Of a stretch of 28,814 nt of DNA, positions 24,673-28,814 are shown in pieces. The stretch spans positions 1 to 28,814 of the forward strand of contig JAUWMO010000006.1 in NCBI GenBank assembly GCA_030613125.1, read 5' to 3'. The notes under the pieces are model-generated. The model searched no databases. It saw nothing but the letters and a program-made list of their open reading frames with translations, and had not been told where the DNA came from. Made by a program: the position numbers and the translations under genes. Every line of letters starts with the position of its first letter. The stretch's first letter is position 1. This DNA is from Bacteroidota bacterium (GTDB lineage: Bacteria > Bacteroidota > Bacteroidia > Bacteroidales > VadinHA17).

Positions 24673-26544
24673 ATGGAAGAATACGATGTTATTGTTGTTG
24701 GTGCAGGTCATGCAGGAAGTGAAGCAGCGGCTGCTTCCGCAAGCTTAGGATCAAAGGTTTTACTTATAACTATGGACATGACAAAAATTGCTCAAATGTC
24801 CTGTAATCCTGCTATGGGAGGAATTGCTAAGGGACAGATCTTAAGAGAAATTGATGCCCTGGGCGGATTATCTGGCTTAGTTACAGATGAAAGCACTATT
24901 CAATTTAGAATGTTAAACAAATCTAAGGGTCCTGCGATGTGGAGTCCCAGAGCTCAATGTGACAGAATTAAGTTTTCGGCTGTATGGAGAAGTAAACTTG
25001 AAAGGATAAAAAACCTGGGATTTTGGCAAGATACTGTTGTTGAGGTGATTATAGAAAAAAATAGAGTTGTTGGGGTAAAAACGAAATTGGGGATTGAAAT
25101 AAAAGGAAAAGCTGTAATTCTAACAACCGGAACATTTATGAATGGATTATTACATGTTGGAAAAAGTAAGATAATTGGTGGTAGAGCAGGAGATCCTTCT
25201 TCAATTGGATTGTCAGACCAATTGGGAAGGGAAGGATTTAAAGTAGGTAGAATGAAAACAGGAACACCTGCAAGAGTAGATGGTAGAACAGTTAACTTTT
25301 CAAAACTAATTGAACAAAAAGGCGATGAAAATCCTGGAACATTTTCTTACCTTAATTTTAATAAGAAACAAAAAAAACAATTAAGTTGCTTTATTGCACA
25401 TACTGATCCAAATGTACATTCAACAATTAAGAAAGGAATTGGGGAGTCTCCATTATTTAACGGTACTATTTTAAGTATAGGACCAAGATACTGTCCTAGT
25501 ATAGAAGATAAAATTGTTACATTTTCGGATAAGGAAAAGCATCAACTATTTCTTGAACCAGAAGGTGAAAAAACAGTTGAATACTATATAAATGGATTTG
25601 CATCTTCGCTACCTTTAAATATTCAGTATGAAGCTTTGAGAAAAATTAAAGGATTTGAAAATGTTAAAATTTTCAGACCTGGATATGCTATTGAATATGA
25701 CTATTTTGATCCTACACAACTGTATCATACTTTAGAGACAAAGATAATCGGTAATTTATATTTTGCGGGACAGGTTAACGGAACAACTGGCTATGAAGAG
25801 GCTGCAGCCCAAGGACTTATGGCTGGTATAAATGCATATATGAAACTTGAAAGAAAGAAAGAATTTATACTCTCAAGAGATGAAGCTTATATTGGTGTTC
25901 TTATAGATGACCTGGTAACTAAAGGTGTTGATGAACCTTATAGAATGTTTACATCAAGAGCGGAATATAGAATTTTGTTAAGGCAGGATAATGCGGATAA
26001 TAGATTGACAGATAAAGGTTATAAAATTGGGTTGGCAACGAAGGAAAGATATGAATTGTTTAGAAGAAAATATAAGCTGAGAGATGAGTTGATTAGTTTT
26101 TTAAAAGAAAAGTCTGTTAAACCTGGAGATATAAATGACAAGTTAGATTATTGGGGTACTAGCAAAATTAAGCATTCAATACGGATTATTGAAATAATAA
26201 AAAGACCTGAGATTAGATTACGAAACCTTATAAAGGAATTAAGGTCACTTGAAGAAAATGTTAATAAGCTGGGTAATTTAAAGGATGAGATAATTGAATC
26301 TGCTGAGATAGATATAAAATATTCAGGATACATTGAAAGGGAAAGATTAATAGCCGATAAAATAAAAAGACTTGAAAATATAAAATTAAGGAAAGAACTA
26401 AACTATGATGAAATATTATCACTTTCAACTGAAGGAAGGCAAAAATTAAAAAAAATAAATCCAAAGACAATTGGACAGGCTAGTAGAATAAGTGGCGTTT
26501 CTCCTTCTGATATTTCGGTGCTTTTAATCTATTTAGGACGATAA
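24673..26544 (+). CDS. mnmG: tRNA uridine 5-carboxymethylaminomethyl modification enzyme MnmG
   Basis: The protein has 623 residues, standard for MnmG (GidA). With MnmE it installs the cmnm5 group on the wobble uridine of several tRNAs, using FAD. Visible are the FAD-binding GAGHAGSEAAAASASLG (11-27), NPAMGGIAKGQILREIDALGG, the segment GTFMNGLLHVGKSKIIGGRAG, RMKTGTPARVDGRT, the second nucleotide site GQVNGTTGYEEAAAQGLMAG, PYRMFTSRAEYRILLRQDNA and the C-terminal helical tRNA-binding part. mnmE is not in the window. The gene has its own likely promoter after the 560-bp stretch and is followed, directly at its stop codon, by a parS-like site and then ade. Confidence 0.97.
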   Translation: MEEYDVIVVGAGHAGSEAAAASASLGSKVLLITMDMTKIAQMSCNPAMGGIAKGQILREIDALGGLSGLVTDESTIQFRMLNKSKGPAMWSPRAQCDRIKFSAVWRSKLERIKNLGFWQDTVVEVIIEKNRVVGVKTKLGIEIKGKAVILTTGTFMNGLLHVGKSKIIGGRAGDPSSIGLSDQLGREGFKVGRMKTGTPARVDGRTVNFSKLIEQKGDENPGTFSYLNFNKKQKKQLSCFIAHTDPNVHSTIKKGIGESPLFNGTILSIGPRYCPSIEDKIVTFSDKEKHQLFLEPEGEKTVEYYINGFASSLPLNIQYEALRKIKGFENVKIFRPGYAIEYDYFDPTQLYHTLETKIIGNLYFAGQVNGTTGYEEAAAQGLMAGINAYMKLERKKEFILSRDEAYIGVLIDDLVTKGVDEPYRMFTSRAEYRILLRQDNADNRLTDKGYKIGLATKERYELFRRKYKLRDELISFLKEKSVKPGDINDKLDYWGTSKIKHSIRIIEIIKRPEIRLRNLIKELRSLEENVNKLGNLKDEIIESAEIDIKYSGYIERERLIADKIKRLENIKLRKELNYDEILSLSTEGRQKLKKINPKTIGQASRISGVSPSDISVLLIYLGR

Positions 26545-26560
26545 TGTTCCACGTGGAACA
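26545..26560. promoter_or_regulatory. parS-like centromere site
   Basis: TGTTCCACGTGGAACA is a perfect 16-bp palindrome that starts at the base after the mnmG stop codon. It fits the bacterial parS consensus TGTTNCACGTGNAACA bound by ParB, and this exact variant is known as a parS site in other phyla. parS sites cluster near the replication origin, and mnmG is often near it too, so this part of the chromosome may be origin-proximal. parAB are not in the window. Confidence 0.75.
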
Positions 26561-26573
26561 CATAAACTAAAAA

Positions 26574-28205
26574 ATGAAAAAAAAAGTTTCAGGCCTTATC
26601 ATTGATGTATTAAACCGGAGAACATTTCCGGGAACATTACAATTTGATAATAAAGTGATTTCTAAAATGCTGGAAGATAAAAATATTGTGCCTGATCAAT
26701 ATATTTTACCTGGCCTTATTGATGCTCATGTCCACATTGAGAGTTCGATGCTTACACCTGGAGGTTTTTCAAAATTAGCAGTAAAACATGGAACTGTCGC
26801 AAGTGTTTCAGATCCTCATGAAATAGCTAATGTGCTTGGGATAGAGGGAATTGAATTTATGCTTAATGATGGAGAAAAGGTACCTTTTAAATTTTATTTT
26901 GGTGCTCCGTCATGCGTTCCTGCAACTACTTTTGAAACATCCGGGGCCACCCTGGGTCCCGGGGAAGTGAAGGACTTGATAGAAAGGAAAGATATATGGT
27001 ATATGTCTGAAATGATGAATTTCACGGGAGTAATTAGTGGTGATAATGAAATTGCCGATAAAATACAATTTGCGAAGAAAACTAAAAAACCTGTAGATGG
27101 ACATGCCCCTGGATTGAGAGGAAAGGCTCTTGATAAATATATAAAAGCAGGAATTTCAACTGATCATGAATGTTATACACTGGAGGAGGCTGAGGAGAAA
27201 ATTGAAAAGGGAATGATTGTGCAGATAAGGGAGGGAAGTGCAGCAAGAAATTTCAACAGCTTGTATTCTCTGATTGATAAATACCCGGGAAAAGTTATGT
27301 TATGTTCAGATGACCTGCATCCTGATGATTTGATGAAAGGAAACATTAACAGGTTAATAGTGAAAGGATTGAATAAAGGCCTGGATTTATTCGACCTGCT
27401 TACAGCTGCCACGGTAACTCCAAAATTGCACTATAACCTTGACGTAGGTTTATTAAAAAAGGGTGATCCGGCAGATTTTATAATAATTGATAAACCTGAG
27501 AGCTTCGGAGTAAAACAAACTTATATAAATGGAGAAAAAGTATACGATCAGGGAAAGGTTTTGTTTAGATATGAAAATATTAAGAGTATTAACAAATTTT
27601 TTGCACAACCTATAGAGGAGAACGACATTAAGGTAGTTGCTGAGAAAGAAAAGATAAGGATAATTAAAGCATTTGATGGAGAATTGATAACCCGGGAAAG
27701 CGTTGTAAAAGCAAAAATAAATAATAACCAAGTCATTGCAGATCCACAAACAGATGTGCTAAAAATTGTTGTATTAAACAGGTATGAAAGAGCAAAACCT
27801 GTAGTGGGATTTATTACTGGTTTTGGTTTAAAAAGAGGAGCTTTGGCAAGCAGTATTGCTCATGACAGTCATAACTTAATAGCAATTGGAACCTCTGATA
27901 AAGATATAGTTACAGTATTGAATAAAATAATAGAAAAAATGGGGGGGATTGCAATTAGTGACGGAATGGTAACAGAATGTGTTGAGCTTAAAATTGCAGG
28001 CTTAATGTCGGATAAACCACCTGAAAAAGTGGCTTCTGCATATGAAAAGATAAATAGAAAGGCATCTGAAATATGTACTAAAATCAAATCTCCGTTTATG
28101 ACACTTTCCTTTATGGCTTTGCTTGTTATACCTGATTTAAAAATTAGCGACAGAGGTTTATTTAATGTCTCCCGCTTCGAACACACCTCCCTTTTTGTTG
28201 ATTAA
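26574..28205 (+). CDS. ade: Adenine deaminase
   Basis: The protein has 543 residues, slightly shorter than E. coli and Bacillus Ade. It belongs to the amidohydrolase superfamily: GLIDAHVHIESSMLTPGGF contains the metal-binding HxH (H52, H54), followed by SDPHEIANVLG, GHAPGLRGK, the metal or active-site segment LCSDDLHPDDL, and the Ade-specific C-terminal stretch GFGLKRGALASSIAHDSHN. It converts adenine to hypoxanthine and ammonia for purine salvage. It starts 29 bases after mnmG, with the parS-like site between. In many Bacteroidales I recall apt, adenine phosphoribosyltransferase, in this slot between mnmG and uvrC. uvrC begins 31 bases downstream. Confidence 0.94.
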   Translation: MKKKVSGLIIDVLNRRTFPGTLQFDNKVISKMLEDKNIVPDQYILPGLIDAHVHIESSMLTPGGFSKLAVKHGTVASVSDPHEIANVLGIEGIEFMLNDGEKVPFKFYFGAPSCVPATTFETSGATLGPGEVKDLIERKDIWYMSEMMNFTGVISGDNEIADKIQFAKKTKKPVDGHAPGLRGKALDKYIKAGISTDHECYTLEEAEEKIEKGMIVQIREGSAARNFNSLYSLIDKYPGKVMLCSDDLHPDDLMKGNINRLIVKGLNKGLDLFDLLTAATVTPKLHYNLDVGLLKKGDPADFIIIDKPESFGVKQTYINGEKVYDQGKVLFRYENIKSINKFFAQPIEENDIKVVAEKEKIRIIKAFDGELITRESVVKAKINNNQVIADPQTDVLKIVVLNRYERAKPVVGFITGFGLKRGALASSIAHDSHNLIAIGTSDKDIVTVLNKIIEKMGGIAISDGMVTECVELKIAGLMSDKPPEKVASAYEKINRKASEICTKIKSPFMTLSFMALLVIPDLKISDRGLFNVSRFEHTSLFVD

Positions 28206-28236
28206 TTACATAATTTTGTAAAAAGCAGGGTATATA

Positions 28237-28814
28237 ATGTCGTACATAAAAAAAATAAAGGAAACAATAAAAACCCTTCCATCTGGTCCCGGGATATATC
28301 AATACTTAGATGAAAAGAATGAGGTAATATATGTTGGTAAAGCCGGGAACTTAAAGAAACGTGTGGCATCATACTTTACAAAAAACAATACCGGAAAAAC
28401 AAAAGTACTTGTAAGCAAAATCAGGAATATTGATTATATTATTGTTGAATCAGAGACTGATGCACTTCTCCTGGAAAATAACCTGATAAAGAGATATAAA
28501 CCTCGTTACAATGTATTGTTAAAGGATGATAAAAGCTTTCCATGGATTTGTATAAAGAAAGAGCCTTTCCCAAGAGTTTATTATACAAGAAACAGAATAA
28601 AAGATGGTTCTGAATATTTTGGACCATATACTTCAGTAGTAATGGTTCGGACCATTATGGATCTGGTGAGGAAACTTTATACTTTAAGAACGTGCAGATT
28701 AAATCTAAGCGAGGATAAAATTAAATCAGGGAAATATAAAGTTTCTTGGGAGTCTCATCTTGGCAACTGTCTGGCTCCCTGTGTTGGACAACAAAATCAG
28801 ACCGACTACCTGAA
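28237..28814 (+). CDS. uvrC: Excinuclease ABC subunit C, 5' part (cut by window end)
   Basis: The reading frame from the ATG at 28237 runs open to the window edge, giving 192 codons of an expected 600 or so. It starts with the GIY-YIG nuclease domain: LPSGPGIYQYLDEKNEVIYV (about 14-33) and GKAGNLKKRVASYF, which makes the 3' incision in nucleotide excision repair. Then comes ETDALLLENNLIKRYKPRYNV and the family's YFGPYTS. The region around NCLAPCVGQ is also typical of UvrC. The UVR and endonuclease-V-like 5'-incision domains lie beyond the window. A TAATTTTG element (28211-28218) is a possible promoter, but co-transcription with ade is as likely. Confidence 0.95.
   Translation, partial: MSYIKKIKETIKTLPSGPGIYQYLDEKNEVIYVGKAGNLKKRVASYFTKNNTGKTKVLVSKIRNIDYIIVESETDALLLENNLIKRYKPRYNVLLKDDKSFPWICIKKEPFPRVYYTRNRIKDGSEYFGPYTSVVMVRTIMDLVRKLYTLRTCRLNLSEDKIKSGKYKVSWESHLGNCLAPCVGQQNQTDYL

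Overview
The window reads as a chromosomal segment of an AT-rich member of the Bacteroidota, probably Bacteroidales or Marinilabiliales-like. The evidence is a set of gene families and gene orders typical of that phylum: ruvB near a flippase, dut, a TPR lipoprotein, a DUF4292 lipoprotein and an EnvC-like protein, then ybeY, mnmG and uvrC. Shine-Dalgarno sequences are scarce, and TAnnTTTG promoter elements occur before several genes. The standard bacterial code applies, because TGA closes several intact genes. No phage, CRISPR array, rRNA or tRNA was seen.

Layout. (1) 1-3.65 kb: a membrane-anchored coiled-coil protein and a GT4-type glycosyltransferase on the plus strand converge on hemW; a perfect 54-bp palindrome built on a 12-bp period lies between them. 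(2) 3.66-7.84 kb, minus: a 1394-residue fusion of a GT4-like glycosyltransferase, a large unassigned middle region and a C-terminal phosphodiester glycosidase (NAGPA) domain. It precedes hemW, and a hairpin spans the junction. (3) 7.9-8.8 kb: a VanZ-like membrane protein and rpiB, tail to tail with stop codons sharing one TTAA. (4) 8.8-10.3 kb: a very AT-rich leader with inverted repeats, then nadA, otherwise intact but interrupted by one in-frame TGA. (5) 10.3-13.2 kb: a secreted MORN-repeat protein, ruvB and a 56-residue membrane protein. (6) 13.2-16.4 kb: a Crp/Fnr regulator divergent from an OsmC protein, then pheS and a cyclophilin-type lipoprotein on the minus strand. (7) 16.5-24.1 kb, plus: a zinc-type CDF transporter, a flippase with a TTG start, dut, a TPR lipoprotein, a DUF4292 lipoprotein, a catalytically degenerate EnvC/LytM protein, an RsbW-like ATPase and ybeY. 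(8) 24.1-24.67 kb: a 560-bp stretch with no convincing gene, part of it richer in G+C, possibly a structured RNA or a decayed mobile repeat. (9) 24.67 kb to the end: mnmG, a parS-like site directly after its stop codon, adenine deaminase and the 5' part of uvrC.

How the genes fit together. Most are housekeeping: DNA repair and recombination (ruvB, uvrC, dut), translation and RNA maturation (pheS, ybeY, mnmG), cofactors (nadA, hemW), envelope building (flippase, two lipoproteins, EnvC-like protein) and nucleotide or sugar metabolism (rpiB, ade). The least ordinary features are the glycosyltransferase-NAGPA fusion and its related neighbour, the in-frame TGA in nadA, the periodic 54-bp palindrome, the parS-like site and the unexplained stretch before mnmG.
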